A stretch of DNA of 64,000 bases, taken from contig NC_057370.1 in assembly GCF_016906535.1 (NCBI RefSeq), positions 124,001-188,000 of the forward strand, given 5' to 3'. The notes beneath the pieces are model-generated. The model was not told the DNA's origin, ran no database searches, and was given only the letters and a program-made list of their open reading frames with translations. Origin of the DNA: Rhizoctonia solani (taxonomy: Eukaryota; Basidiomycota; Agaricomycetes; Cantharellales; Ceratobasidiaceae). A program made the translations under genes and the position numbers. This document shows, in pieces, positions 32,237 to 44,117 of this stretch. How positions within the stretch are numbered: position 1 is the first letter of the stretch; every line of letters starts with the position of its first letter.

Positions 32237-35200
32237 ATGTCCTTTTTAAGAATCAAGGAAGGCCTCTGGAGGACGAAAGCCGAGCTTAGAGGTGAGTCTG
32301 AGGGTCGCTCACTGTGAAGACTCGAATGAGAGTTAAATCCCACGCCACTAGGTTTCTTCAACCCCAATCGTAAGTCACTATAAGTCAATAAGCAATATTG
32401 AGACTAAACCGACCACCAAACAAGATCGGCACGATGACCCCGAAGAAATAGAACATGACCGTATCCGTGAGGAAATTCGCCAGAGCCATCGTTTCCAAAG
32501 CTTTGCAGACATACGAGATAACAACACTGTGAAATGGTGAGCTAATGTGCTCAAACTACTTTATTATGTCCCATTTATCATGGTCGGGTAGGCACATAGA
32601 TGGGCATGGTAATAAAAATAATATCTACTAGTAATGTCATTTACAATTCTGATCTACGTCAACTTAGATTACTTTTGGGCATTATCAGAGATTCTGGACT
32701 CGGCCAAAGAATGCATCTTCATCCTCGATTGGTGGCTTTCTCCAGAAATGTACCTCCGCCGACCTCCCGCGACAACCAAGAATGGCGGTTGGACCGATTG
32801 TTGCATCGCAAAGCTGAGCAGGGCGTCAAGATCTACGTTATCGTATACAAAGAAGTAACTCAGACAATGACGCTATCGAGCCGGCATACCAAGAACGCCC
32901 TGAACGAGCTACACGAAAACGTTATGTGTCTGCGACATCCGGACCATATCGGTTCGGACTCGGCCGTTCAATTCTGGAGTCACCATGAGAAGTTGTCGTT
33001 GTGGACAATAAGCGGGCGTGTATTGGTGGCCTGGATGCGTGCTTTGGGCGCTGGGACACTCACAACCAGTAAGTTATTACCTAAATCGTCAACCTCGGTT
33101 TCTTACCGCCTCGGCAGCCCATTATCCGACTGTCATCCCACGGACTTTTCGAGGACCTTATTCCCTGGCCAAGACTACAATAATGCTCGGGTTCTTGATT
33201 TCCAACAAGTTGACCACTACGTCAACACCCAGATATCCTCTCTCGAAATTGGCCGTATGCCATGGCACGACGTCCACATGACATTGATCGGGCCCGTTGT
33301 ACTGGACATCGTGCAGCATTTTATTGAACGATGGAATGAGGTAAAGCTTCGGAAGGTATGTCGTCCATTCAATAGATATCAAAGTGGCCTTGCTGATTGT
33401 GCACTATAGTATAAGAAGCGGCCGTATGTACTCGAAGTTGACTCAGAACCACGCTGACGAAATAATATAGGAATGTCGACTGGCTGGCATTACCTCACAA
33501 CGTTGAAGCGGAGCCCGAACAACCTGTATCTCGTAGGTTTGAACCTTATCCTTGCGATCCTATTTGATCCAAGTTCTCTCCTACAGGGCATCCTCATCTC
33601 GAGCGTTGGCGCGAGATTGGAAGGCAGTTCAAACAATACTGGCAAGGCGAGGAGGGATTCCCGGAACATGGCGGTCGCACACCCTCAGGAACCTGTCGAG
33701 TACAGGTAGTGCGCAGCGTTGGCGATTGGAGCCACGGTGTGCTGACCGAGGACAGCGTCCAGCAAGCCTGTTGGTTCAGTTTAATTTTCTCCGGGGTCCA
33801 CACTAATTTATAAAAAGATATCCAGCTTATTCGGGAGGCACAGCATTTCATCTACATTGAGAATCAATTCTTGTAAGTAAGCAAGACATGTGAGGCTCAT
33901 ATTTTTGTTGATGCTGGGCAGTATTTCAAACACGGGTAATGTCGGACCAGTGAAGAATCAAATCGCAAAGGCGTTGGTGGAACGAATTATTGAAGCTGCA
34001 AATAGTGGGAAAAAATTCAAGGTACGTCTTGCTTGAATGTGAATCGACTATTCGCTCACCTGCCTTCCAGGTTATAGTAATCATTCCCGAAGTTCCTGGG
34101 TTTGCTGGTAACATCAAAAATGAAAATGGTCTCAAAACTATCATGGCAGCACAATATCGAACCAGTACGTAAAATGTTTCATTCAAAGATATTGAGGCCA
34201 ATCCTCTACTAGTTAATCGTGGCGGCCATAGCATTTATGAACAAATCCGTCGTGCAGGGTTTGAACCGTGAGTGACTATCGATCATTTCTATCGTCAGTA
34301 CTTACTCAACACGCAGGCGAGATTACATTCGCTTCTACCACCTCCGCACCTATGACCGTATCAACTCGCCTGCATCGTTTATCAAGGAGATGGAACAGAA
34401 CTCGGGAGTCACGTACCACGAGGCTCAAATCGCGCAGGCCCGTCTGTGGATCGGCGATGATGGCTACTGGCACCAGGAAAAGGTCAAAATTCAGGGGCCT
34501 CAACCTGACTTTGGAATGGAATTGTCTGAGACGGCAACAACGGGAAAGGATGCGCAAAAGGTAGTGGAAGAGGTCGATTTTCCTCCATCATCTCAAGTGG
34601 CCACGGCAACTGTCAAGAAGTTTGAGAGCGGAGCTACACGGGGTGATCGGGGTGTGGCGGACAGTGTTGCACAGCACACGCTGAGGGATAAGACAATTTG
34701 AAAGATGAAAAATGGTACGGAACAGAGCAGGAGGAACGTGACTCGTGAGTGTATGCATCTACGGTCCAGCAGGCCGATTTCTGAGAATCGCATAGGTATG
34801 TTTCCGAAATTTTATACGTTCATTCAAAGGTAGGCAGAAGGCTGGTCCCCCAACGTATCTAGGCTCTAACAGGCTACTTCGGATGTAGGTTATGATTATC
34901 GACGATCGCCGGGTCATCGTGCGTATATATGACCCAATGCTGTTGGCTTTGCTCATTCGAACAACAGATGGGCTCGGCCAATATCAATGATCGCAGTCAG
35001 AAAGGGATGGCGATTCCGAGATCGCGCTAGTTGTAGAAGACCAAGACGAAATAGAGTCAAGAATGAACGGTCAAAAGGCGAGTATCGTATTTTGAAGTTG
35101 GGTTACGGTACCCAACCTGTAATATGTTCTAGTTTGTGGCTACGCGATTTGCTGCCACTTGCGACGCAAACTCTTCCGAGGTCAGTACTCTTCTGCTTCA

Positions 35201-35815
35201 ATTCTACTTAAATTGACGCATCGTTTAGAACATTTGGGTCTCATTCCGCCCAAAATTGCGACCGAGGCAAACCCACAGTCACATCGTTTATGCGTCCAGC
35301 GCCGATTCCGAACCAAAGCGAACTCGGGATCCGGGAAGATGATGCTGTCATGGATCCATTGTCAGACCAATTTCAAGACCTTTGGATCAGTACCGCACTT
35401 AAGAACCGGAAGATTCACTCAGAGTTGTTCAAGACGGTACCCACCAACGTAGTTCACAGCTGGGCAGAATACAAGGTTCGTTGGTCACACTTTATACAAT
35501 TCAATCACTCACCCGGGCTTCCTCAGAACTATTTCCCAAAAGGGGTCAAGACTGGTCACTTGGCGACCGAGCTAGACCTGGATACTATCAAGTCAAAGTT
35601 ATCACAGATCCATGGACATTTGGTTGAGGCCCCCTTGGAGTTTTTGATTCAACAACCAGAGCTGGTAGAAGGTGCTGATTGGCAGGGATTGAACCCTACG
35701 TAAGTGGTTTTAAATTTGAACATCGTCTACTTGCAATATCTTTCTTGCTGGTCTCTGTCCACTCGAATGATCTGTTGCTCATGCTTTCCTTGATAGGCTC
35801 CCGATATTTATTTAA
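32237..35815 (+). CDS. Phospholipase D (Spo14-type), many exons, several frame breaks
   Basis: Hydrolyses phosphatidylcholine to phosphatidic acid in signalling and membrane traffic. Starts MSFLRIKEGLWRTKAE. Conserved blocks in order: Y-F-W-A-L-S-E-I-L, D-W-W-L-S-P-E, I-Y-V-I-V-Y-K-E, HKD motif 1 (H-H-E-K-L...V-V-V-D, 32981-33005), G-G-L-D-A-C-F-G-R-W-D-T, the long F-S-R-T-L-F-P-G-Q-D-Y-N-N block, I-E-N-Q-F, HKD motif 2 (Y-V-H-S-K-V-M-I-I-D-D, 34815-34910 across an intron) and M-G-S-A-N-I-N-D-R-S-Q. It ends PIFI at 35815. The intron starting near 35076 appears to use a GC donor (AAG then GCGAGT). Five one-base losses (about 32770, 32995, 34695, 35005, 35250) break the frame, but all lie in short runs and coding quality is otherwise high. 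The gene is shorter than yeast Spo14, with no PX or PH region seen. Confidence 0.85.
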
Positions 35816-36422
35816 GAACTGTTTGGTTCGAGGCTACGTTTTATGAGATATTGTTGTTAATAAAGCGGATGGTATGCATAAGCTGATCAAGCAATTGTTT
35901 GTGTCTTGTAATAAACCCCGGAGCATTGGCATGATGCACAGTGCGCACTATAATTGAATAATACTCCTGGCCGATGCTTCCGATGGGTTGGCGCACTTGC
36001 GCTTATACTTGTGGTCGATGTCTCTTATTCGAGGATAACCAGGAAGCTCAACTGTCTTGGAAAGGAACAAAAGTCATGAATTAGTACTCAACCTCATGAG
36101 AAGTCTTGCCACTTTATAGCAGTGAAACGTGCGTTGTGATATAAAAGCGACCAAGTAAGTATTATTTACATATGTATCAAGTGTAATTCATGATTACGCG
36201 AACAGTTTTTCACTTCATTCCCAAGTTGAGATGTGTATACCACACACCCATTTCAGTATCCAATTTAGTAATACAAGCAGGTGTCTAGCCAAGAAAGCCG
36301 ATACACTCGGAAGCCATTGGAGGCGAGCTTAAATGTTTAATTTCGTTCAATCATGGATACAAAAATGGAAGAACAAGAAGAATGATGCTCAACATGATTG
36401 GCTACTACGGTGATACTTGAAA
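35816..36422. other. Intergenic region between convergent genes
   Basis: 3' flanks of PLD and of the decayed secreted-protein gene. Nothing else recognised. Confidence 0.5.
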
Positions 36423-37136
36423 CTAAGCATTGGACACGAATAATTTGGAAGTCTCGGAGAAGCGCTTGGCGAAATTCTTAGCATCTGGACTGGGATTTAT
36501 AGGTATCAGTAGCGCGGTCGTATGATCTGGTTTGAGATACCTACTTCTTGGTGTAGACTCAGCCAGGGTCAAATTAACCTTACGAGAAAATACTTATATG
36601 AACTTATTCATATGGATTTCCATAGTCTGGAACTTGGAGTTGGTGGGGTTGAAACCAGACTGATTGATCGAAGATGTAAATGTGCAAGCGTTAGCCATTC
36701 CTTGCATGATATTCAGGCCGCGTCCGTGTGCAATATAATCAAATGGGACCTAGTGAGATGAAATTGCGGACATGTACGGATGCAGCGGCCTTTGTATCTG
36801 GATCAAGGGGAGAGATTTGAGAAGAGATTTGTGAGGTGACTACGATGATTAGGCTGCAAAACGTTTCCGAAGTAAGGTCAGGACTCGAGTTAGAAGGAGC
36901 ATTACCACGGGGACTGACAGTGAGGCGGTCAAAGAAGCGCAAGACTAGGAGAAGTGGATAGGTAGACGTATCATGGTGATGTATATATCTCCTCTTTGTC
37001 TTTCAGCCAATGTCCCCCTAACCGTCAGGTAGCCGCTGGCCTGATTCGTGGTACTGCCAACCAGATCAGCGACCCCCTCGGGACTGTGGTCAACGGGTTG
37101 AAGAGGTACTACGCACACCATGGCACCCACAGCAAT
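36423..37136 (-). pseudogene. Decayed tandem paralog of the secreted protein at 38419
   Basis: Blocks match the intact gene in the same order: the signal region R-F-F-Y-I-I-P-F-A-I-A-V-G-A-M-V-C (matching L-L-Y-A-I-P-F-A-I-A-M-G-A-A-V-C), S-S-Q-I-S-P-L-D-P, G-M-A-N-A-C-T-F-T-S and the C-terminal S-K-L-F-V-S-N-A ending at 36423. At the place of the intact copy's ATG this copy has ATT (about 37168-37170), and the middle cannot be read in one frame with plausible introns. A downstream ATG (MGAMVC, 37130) would delete most of the signal peptide. Confidence 0.65.
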
Positions 37137-37139
37137 CGC

Positions 37140-38418
37140 AAACGGAATAATATAAAAGAATCGGTGGAAAGAAAGAATACCTGTAGAGATCGACGAAGAG
37201 TCTGATGAGCATAGTGGTATAACGTAGAGTAGTTATGTGCTCACTCGAAAATGCGTAATATTTGTAGAATTGTACACGCTTGTTAATATAAGTGATATCC
37301 GCAAAGATGAGAAGTCGAAGAATACCTTGGCCCGTCATGCTGAAGGGTCAGATTGAGCCAATACATACACCTATGTAATATGAATCTGGCAAGAAGCTCA
37401 ACTTGAGCGTTCAATATAACCGGTACCATGCACTTCTGGCTATTGGAGATAGCCGAAAAATAAGGCTAACATCAAATCGTCTGATGAGCGATCGACATCT
37501 CTTCCTGAGCACAGAAGATGTGGTATTAGCTACTGATATCCATTATCGGGAGATTTGCATTAGCTACCCATTTATTACCAAATATCTCACGAATCGATAG
37601 AAGCGACCACATGGTCTTGTCAGGAGTCTCTGCCAAGGAGTCGCCAGTCGTCGAACTGGGCTGATGTCCCGAATCCAGGTCAGTGGTTTGGTTTATCAAA
37701 TAACACGGCGTATACTGGCAAATGGTAGGCTCTTTTCGAAGTAGGTGGCTATGGGCGACTTTTGCCGCCCAACTGATCATATAGGTGAAAACCATGCCTG
37801 CTCGGTTCGTTGTGGGCGGTAGTGACAAACGCGGTCGATCACTGCAATTGGGAAGCTTGTGGCTGATGACAAATCATCATCCGATTGGGTGGCTTGCCGC
37901 TCGATTGGATGCGATCAATGTTCGGCATGTATTTATCCTCCGAGGCAAATGGGTATGAATTCAGTAACATCGAAATAGTACGAAACAAAAGAAGGGTTGG
38001 CCTGCAGAGCACTGACAAACTGCTGGAGTGCCCTTGGCTATCTCATTGCTTTCTGCAGCAGACCTGGTAGGCAACTTCTCAAAGACGTGGATGCTCATCA
38101 CATTGGTATTAGGTCCTTTCGAGATATCATACTAAGGTTACGGGAAGCACGGTCTTTTTTTAATTACATGTAATTGAGCTCTATGCACCAAATTGCCCCC
38201 CTGTTGGATTTGCTAGATGCAGGAGATGAATTCATTTATCATCGCTTTATCATCTTTATTTTATTTTATTTTGCACCATAAGCTACAGGTTGCAATCGCG
38301 AACGAATAGAGATATAGATACAACTGATACGTTCAGCTTTGTTTAGTTATAATGATCGAACACGAGAATGACCTGTGTCGCCCGCGTGATATGGACATTA
38401 GTAATAACAGTAGTGGGA
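37140..38418. other. Intergenic region with duplicated promoter-side sequence
   Basis: The stretch at about 37494-37600 resembles 39577-39660 (shared words such as ATTTGCATTAGC and ACCCAT), which extends the duplication of the two secreted-protein genes upstream. Two TTTTATT-type AT runs lie near 38255-38275. No gene. Confidence 0.5.
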
Positions 38419-39185
38419 TTAAGCACCAGAAGAAAACAGTTTGGCAGTGCTCGGGAAGCAGTTTCTAAGATTCATCATGGCATCCACACTGGTGTCAGAG
38501 TATGTTAACAATGCAGTCATACGATCCAATGCAAGATACTCACTCCTGTGGCACGAACTCAGTCGGATTCGATCCAGTTGCGCTAGAAAATGCTCCCAAA
38601 AAGGGACTGATATTGGTGTCCAGCATCGCGAGCTGATATTTGGAAGTATCAGGCCCAAACCGGTTGGCGGAGAGTGCGCAGGCATTGGTCATTCCCTGTA
38701 CGATATTCAGTTTGTACACCATTTTACTACATTACATTATGATGAAGACATACCACGATAAGTTTACGAATGGGATTGGACGTAACACCCCTCAATGTCT
38801 GGTTAGCGGGAATGCTGTGCGAAGAGAGTTCCATGGCAGCCTTTGTCATTAGTGTGTTAAAGTCTATCATGGACAGTGGCGAAGTGGTGCCAAATCTTGA
38901 ACTAGAAGATGAGTCAAGACGAATGGGGAGGGCTTGAAAGGCACTGATGAAGGCGTTCAAAAGCTTCAGAAAATCTTCAAAAAAGGCATCTGTATCGCTT
39001 TTGGCCAAACGGTTAATGAGATCTGGAATTGAGGCAAGTATAAATTTAAGAGCGTCCTCGGGCGGAGGGGAGAGAATTGGGGGAACAGCCATGGTAAGAA
39101 CAGGTGGTAGTGGCACCGCGCATACTGCAGCACCCATGGCAATCGCAAATGGAATAGCATACAAGAGCCAACGAAGTGAAGCCAT
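38419..39185 (-). CDS. Secreted protein, 217 aa, second family (3 exons)
   Basis: Exons 39185-38754, 38695-38544 and 38488-38419, with 58- and 55-nt introns. The N-terminal signal peptide is M-A-S-L-R-W-L-L-Y-A-I-P-F-A-I-A-M-G-A-A-V-C-A-V-P. Then a Pro-rich linker (P-P-I-L-S-P-P-P-E), an amphipathic helical region F-F-E-D-F-L-K-L-L-N-A-F-I-S, and a C-terminal segment with G-M-T-N-A-C-A-L-S-A-N-R-F-G ending in A-K-L-F-S-S-G-A. No known domain. A degenerate second copy lies 2 kb downstream on the same strand. Secretion inferred; function unknown. Confidence 0.78.
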
Positions 39186-40344
39186 CTTCAGTCGGACCTA
39201 CTAGGAGATTGATAAATAAACTGGTATAACCGCAGCTGGTTATATACTCACTGAGAGGCGCCCCATGACCGCAAGAACAAACACTAGTATGCTCAGTTTC
39301 CGGACAGACGAGATGGCAAGGCGATGTTCTGGAACGACATGCTGAAGAGTCGGATCAAGCCACTACATGCATCCATATGATGCGGCTTGTGAAATAAACT
39401 AAACTTAAGATGAAGAGTACTCGCGACCATGCGCTCCCGGGTGCCGAGCAAGCCACAAATGAAGCACGGCCTGCTGTCTCATATAGTCTTAGATAAATCC
39501 TAACAATATTTACCCACAGTAATGAAGATAGACTTAGGATAAGACTGTAATCAACTTGTCCAACCAGTAATCGGTATCGTCTTCCGAGCATAGAAGACGC
39601 GGAATTTGCCACTAATGGCCAGCATCCGGACATTTGCATTAGCCACCCATCGATTGCCGGAGTTCTTGCCGATTAATAGAAGGGTAATACCAGTATAAAG
39701 ATCCACGATTTCCAAAGGTCTTGTATCGGCAGAGTGATCTTCTCTAAGCCATTTGGATGATTTCCGCTTCTCGCTACCTTTCAGCTCGATATTGGGATCC
39801 GGCAGCATTTTGAAGATTTCGCTGATAATAGGTTTCTTCTCCTCACTTAAAATGTATTTTATCATGTTGTGAAACTTCCCTAGCTTGGTTGTTGCAGTTT
39901 TTCGTGGCCGAAAGAGTAACTCTGTGGAATCGTCCTGACCCAGAGCAAACTTACGAGTACAATATGAGGAAAATTGATGCAATATACGCTGATAGCATTC
40001 GAGCGCAGGATCCCAAACTTGGCAAGAATGAGTTTTGCTGGGGAGCGCTCAGGAGCAATATAGTGCACTCCCCAAGCTCAGCCGAGCTTCCAGAGCCCCA
40101 CCGCACGATTGGCCAGCTGACATCTAATCCCAAAGGGGTGTCTGTAATACACAGGCTATCCTGAAAATGGTAGCTCCGAAGGTGATTTATTGGCCAGTGG
40201 GGCTCTCGGAGCTTGGCAAGCTTTACCTGGAACCAAGGCTGGTGTCCCACTTAGGAAAGAATCCGAGTGGAAGGTATTTGAAATGATTGGGCCACAAAAC
40301 CCTTCCCAGACCAACCGTTCTCTCACCTGATTAGTAGACCATGG
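39186..40344. other. Intergenic region with an inverted repeat
   Basis: The minus-strand open frame 39551-39982 shares a G-N-(R/K)-W-V-A-N-A-N segment with 37526-37828, but this reflects duplicated upstream DNA rather than a convincing gene. An inverted repeat lies at 40081-40216 (left CCGAGCTTCCAGAGCCCCAC, right GTGGGGCTCTCGGAGCTTGG), a possible small non-autonomous transposon. Confidence 0.5.
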
Positions 40345-40854
40345 CTCCAGACAAGGGGCGATATAGATGCGCTGATTGCTGCCGCTAATGATGTAATTGC
40401 ATCATATAAGAATGGTATGTGATCTGGTTACATTGATAAGTAAAGAACTCAACTCGTACAATAGTCTCGAACTTGATGTTGGCCTATCCAAACCTAACCA
40501 GTACCACAATTGAAAACCATGGTGAGTTGATCTGCCTTGTGGCGATATAAACCATAACATTGACCCGATGCATCAAGTGGCAAGCACGGTAGCCGGTTCG
40601 AATCACTGGGTAGGATCTACTCGTTTAGGAACAAATTCCTCTACATCGGTTGTTGACCCCAATCTGAAAGTATGGAACACCGGTAAGCATTTTTCCCGTT
40701 GCACAAGTGACGCTTCGTCTTAATTACACCAATCATAGAAAACCTGTATGTCCTTGACGCTGGAAGTATGCCAAGTCTCCCAGCAGGGAACCCCATTGGC
40801 GCAATTCTGACAATGGCTGAAATGGCTTCCGATAAACTTCTGGCACTGAATTAA
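40345..40854 (+). pseudogene. C-terminal fragment of a GMC / cellobiose-dehydrogenase-like flavoenzyme
   Basis: Reads P-W-L-Q-T-R-G-D-I-D-A-L-I-A-A-A, then after introns (about 40412-40462, 40525-40576 and 40684-40738) G-S-N-H-W-V-G-S-T-R-L-G with the catalytic-type N-H pair (His codon 40604-40606), V-V-D-P-N-L-K-V-W-N-T, and E-N-L-Y-V-L-D-A-G-S-M-P-S with N-P-I-G-A-I-L-T-M-A-E before the stop at 40852. These are the C-terminal blocks of GMC oxidoreductases, closest in style to the flavin domain of cellobiose dehydrogenase. The FAD-binding N-terminus and the heme domain are absent upstream, so this is a remnant of about 130 residues of a protein normally over 500. Confidence 0.75.
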
Positions 40855-41679
40855 CTTGGGACTTTATATATAAGTTACCACCAGTGCCCACGCATCTTGT
40901 CGCATGCGCCGCTGCATGTTATTTTGTTACTTCACGCAATACATCTCTGATGTTGATATCCTCTCATAAATCAATGTTAGTTGTGTAGGCATCGTATATT
41001 GAAGTTATGGAAGGGAGAATACACGCATACACATAGAAAGCTTTGGAGTAGAAAAGATAAATCAAACAGGGAACAAGTCAAAAAGTAGCAAAGACAGATA
41101 AAGGTAAGAGGATGAGATATCAGATACAACCGAGATGAGAAAACCCGTATCTATATACCTTTACAGGCGCAAATATAGCCGAAACATAGAACGAGCGCCT
41201 ATGTATTGTCGCTTGACTCGATTACATGTTAGTTTCAGTAAGTTCCGGTGACGTTGTGTGTCTATGACCACCACCATATATGAGATTTCCATAGGATAAA
41301 TTCAGACGATGAGCAAGAGATGGTACGTAGCCCGCAGAACCGCACGACCCCATTCTGAAGACGACCTCAGGGCGTGTGTATACACCCGCATATATGGTCA
41401 ACTATTGGAAACGAGAGGTCGTATGCCTAGCCTCAGTTGAGAAATATGAACACAACATGCGAGCCCAACATGAACCCGAGAGAAACCCAAGATTCAAACG
41501 GAGTATGCGAATAATTCAAATTTAATTCTTCGCCTCACCCTCAGGTAAACCATTTCTCCTTACGATGGTTGGTTCAAGGACCCGTGATGATTGAGAAGCA
41601 ATTAATCAATATTGTATGAATTTAGCACACACTATAAAAATGATAAAATATCCCCAAATAAAGTCCCCCTCGCGCCAAG
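40855..41679. other. Intergenic region
   Basis: No gene recognised; AT-rich, between the flavoenzyme remnant and the secreted-protein cluster. Confidence 0.5.
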
Positions 41680-42538
41680 TTAAGCACCAATCACGATCCC
41701 GACGGCAGCGCGAATCAGAACCAACATATCATGGCAGAGAATAAGTTTAGCCTCGGCAAGCGCTCTCATATCAGCCTCCACCAACCTACAAAAACCACAA
41801 ATAACATTCAGTCCCAAACGTACAACGCCGCTGCAATTCAACGATAGACTCACAGTTTGGCAAGGATCACAAGGAAGCCATCCATACATCCATCAAGCCC
41901 ACGAAGCAAAACTTTCAAACTCGCGTCAAGTTTGGCGAAAACCTCGAAGAACACTTGGATTCCAAACTTGACACTGAGTGAACCGCAGATTTTAATAATA
42001 GCCTGTGGATACAAAATACATTCGCAACACGATCAAAAACGTATACTCGATCGGAAGATTAAATCAGACGAACCTTGATGATAACGAGAACGTGTCCGGC
42101 GATCGAAGCTTTTAACTGAGCGTCGATGTTCAGGGTTTTCAATTCGGCGATCGTACTCGAGCAGAGCTCGATATCGGCGATCAGGCGGTCTACCTCGGCT
42201 TGGGCTTGGACGTGAGCGCCGATTTGGATGTTACCTGTCATAGCAAACCCACCCGACGAGTTGAATTTTTCTTATTAGAGATATATATGAAAGGGGGGGG
42301 GGTAGAGCTTACTGATCACATCAGCACGAGCAACAACCTTGGCTTTGAGATCGACTACGGCACCCAGCAAGACCTTTATATTTCCTGCACCCTCATGGTG
42401 TCCACGCACCGAAAGTGCATGCGCCGTTCCAGGTTTTTGACCATGCATCACAGGTGTAGGCCTAGGAAGCGCGCAAACCAACCAGCTCAAAGAGAGAACG
42501 AAAAAGATGACGCTGGTGAGGCGGGTAAACGCGAGCAT
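41680..42538 (-). CDS. Small secreted protein, paralog 4 (213 aa, 4 exons)
   Basis: Exons 42538-42313, 42234-42074, 42002-41854 and 41785-41680 (226, 161, 149, 106 nt), phases 1, 0, 2. Start at M-L-A-F-T-R-L-T-S-V-I-F-F-V-L-S-L-S-W-L-V-C; the open frame continues upstream but without signal features. The mature part is amphipathic (A-V-V-D-L-K-A-K-V-V-A-R-A-D-V), with exon 3 A-I-I-K-I-C-G-S-L-S-V-K-F-G and exon 4 L-V-E-A-D-M-R-A-L-A-E-A-K. Intron 1 contains a G run (42293-42302, C run on the coding strand). Upstream (42745-42765) there is a CGTCACGTGACCG E-box-like stretch. Function unknown. Confidence 0.85.
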
Positions 42539-43332
42539 GACCACCAAAAGGAATGTAAATATCGAAAGAATGGGTGGGGGGAATGAATGAGGGCTTAGAG
42601 TCAAGGGAGATATTGTCATATGTTCATAGTGAAACTGATTTAGAATGCCAAGAAACGGTCTTTTCGGTGAGGGTGCGGGGAACGAAAAGAAAAGAAATGT
42701 AGGGAATACGAAAATCAGGGACAAAACTATTAGGGTGCGCGACGCGCCGTGACCGTCACGTGACCGTGTGGTCCTCGATGGAGCCGCGATACTTTCACCC
42801 CTGTCCAATAGGGATTCCACATATATTCATGTACCAGTGATTCCACCCTGCACGATCGTCTCCTGCCGCGCTGATAGGTCTCCGTGAAGGCGAGGCACCT
42901 GACAAGAACGATGATAGATGTTCATAGTCTGAACAAACAGAGTGTAGTTACGGATCAACGAGGCCGCCTTAATTTAGCGAAAACGGATCACGTTACCGGA
43001 CCTCGGTTGTATCTCGATCAACAAAGTTGTGATCTCAAGATATCACGATTACAGACAAACAAAGCTATCAAGCGCCTCCATTAATACGCAAAGAATGGAG
43101 GAGTAAACGCTGTACTGTGTGTATAGAGACAGTAATTCAGCCTTCGCATTGAGTATGACATCAATGCTTATGAGTATTAGTCAGACTCGATTACTTGGAC
43201 GTCTTACAATCCCCCAGATTTAAAGAGTCAAACAACGCCGATAATGTGAAGCAGAAAAAATTTATAGAATTATACGTAGATGTACGTATACAAACATCAT
43301 CACCATGCTCGACGCAACTATATAAGAACCAT
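42539..43332. other. Intergenic region
   Basis: Promoter side of paralog 4 and 3' flank of paralog 5. It contains the palindromic CACGTG near 42757. No gene. Confidence 0.5.
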
Positions 43333-44117
43333 TTAGAGAGCAACACCTACACCAGCACCAACTACGGCCTTGACACCAGTAACAATAGAGACTTTGATAA
43401 GACCACAAGTTTGAGCGATCAAGTAAAGGTTAAGGTTGAGGAGGACGTTGACGTCAATGTCAACCACGCTAGAAAGACTAGGCATTAGAATAGAGTGAAA
43501 AGAAATAATAAAGCAGAGCTCACAGCTTGATGACCAGAGCAAGAACACCAGACACGCAGACATCAAGGGAGAGAGAAGAACCTTGACTACTGCATCGAGT
43601 TGAACACAAAGGGCAAGAGCGACAGAGGCACCGAGCTTGGCAACGAGCACAGCAGAGATTTTGACAATAAGCTAGTAGATAATGTTAGCGTAGCTCTAAA
43701 AGTTAGGATGAGCTAGCTCACCTTGACAATGATGGCAAGTTCGGCGGCAATCTTGGCTTTGATATCAGCCGAGACGTTGGCGCCGACGGTAACCTTGGGG
43801 CAAGGGCAACGACAACTTGGACATCTGCTACTACCTTGTTGATCAACACGGTGGCTTCGACAAGGCCATTGACATTGGCTACAACACAAATGAGCAATCG
43901 GTCGAAGATAAAACAAACGATTGCACATACCACAAGCATCGACGTGAGCTTGGATCTTAGCCTTGACATCCACACACGCGTCGAGCATAACAGAGGCATC
44001 GACATTGACATCGCGAACGGCGAGTCCTTGGGAGCTGCTGGTGGGAGCAGCACAGGCCAAGAAGCCAAGGGAAAGAACAAAGAAGAGAATGCTGGTGAGG
44101 CGGCTGAATGCGAGCAT
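43333..44117 (-). CDS. Small secreted protein, paralog 5 (about 209 aa, 4 exons)
   Basis: Exons 44117-43931, 43878-43722, 43671-43524 and 43468-43333. Signal peptide M-L-A-F-S-R-L-T-S-I-L-F-F-V-L-S-L-G-F-L-A-C-A-A-P. Exon 1 ends in D-V-K-A-K-I-Q-A-H-V-D-A-C. Exons 2 and 3 measure 157 and 148 nt, one base short each against the paralogs (158 and 149), and in both the frame breaks exactly there: at the G run 43797-43800 and at 43567-43569 (C runs on the coding strand). With those two bases restored all phases are 1, 0, 2 and the protein reads through, so assembly error is likely. TATATAA lies 76 bp upstream (44193-44199, minus strand). Confidence 0.83.

Noticed and set aside
40590..40610. GGTTCGAATC resembling the tRNA T-loop / B box
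   Set aside because: It lies in an exon coding for the conserved G-S-N-H-W of the flavoenzyme, and no A box or cloverleaf can be drawn around it.
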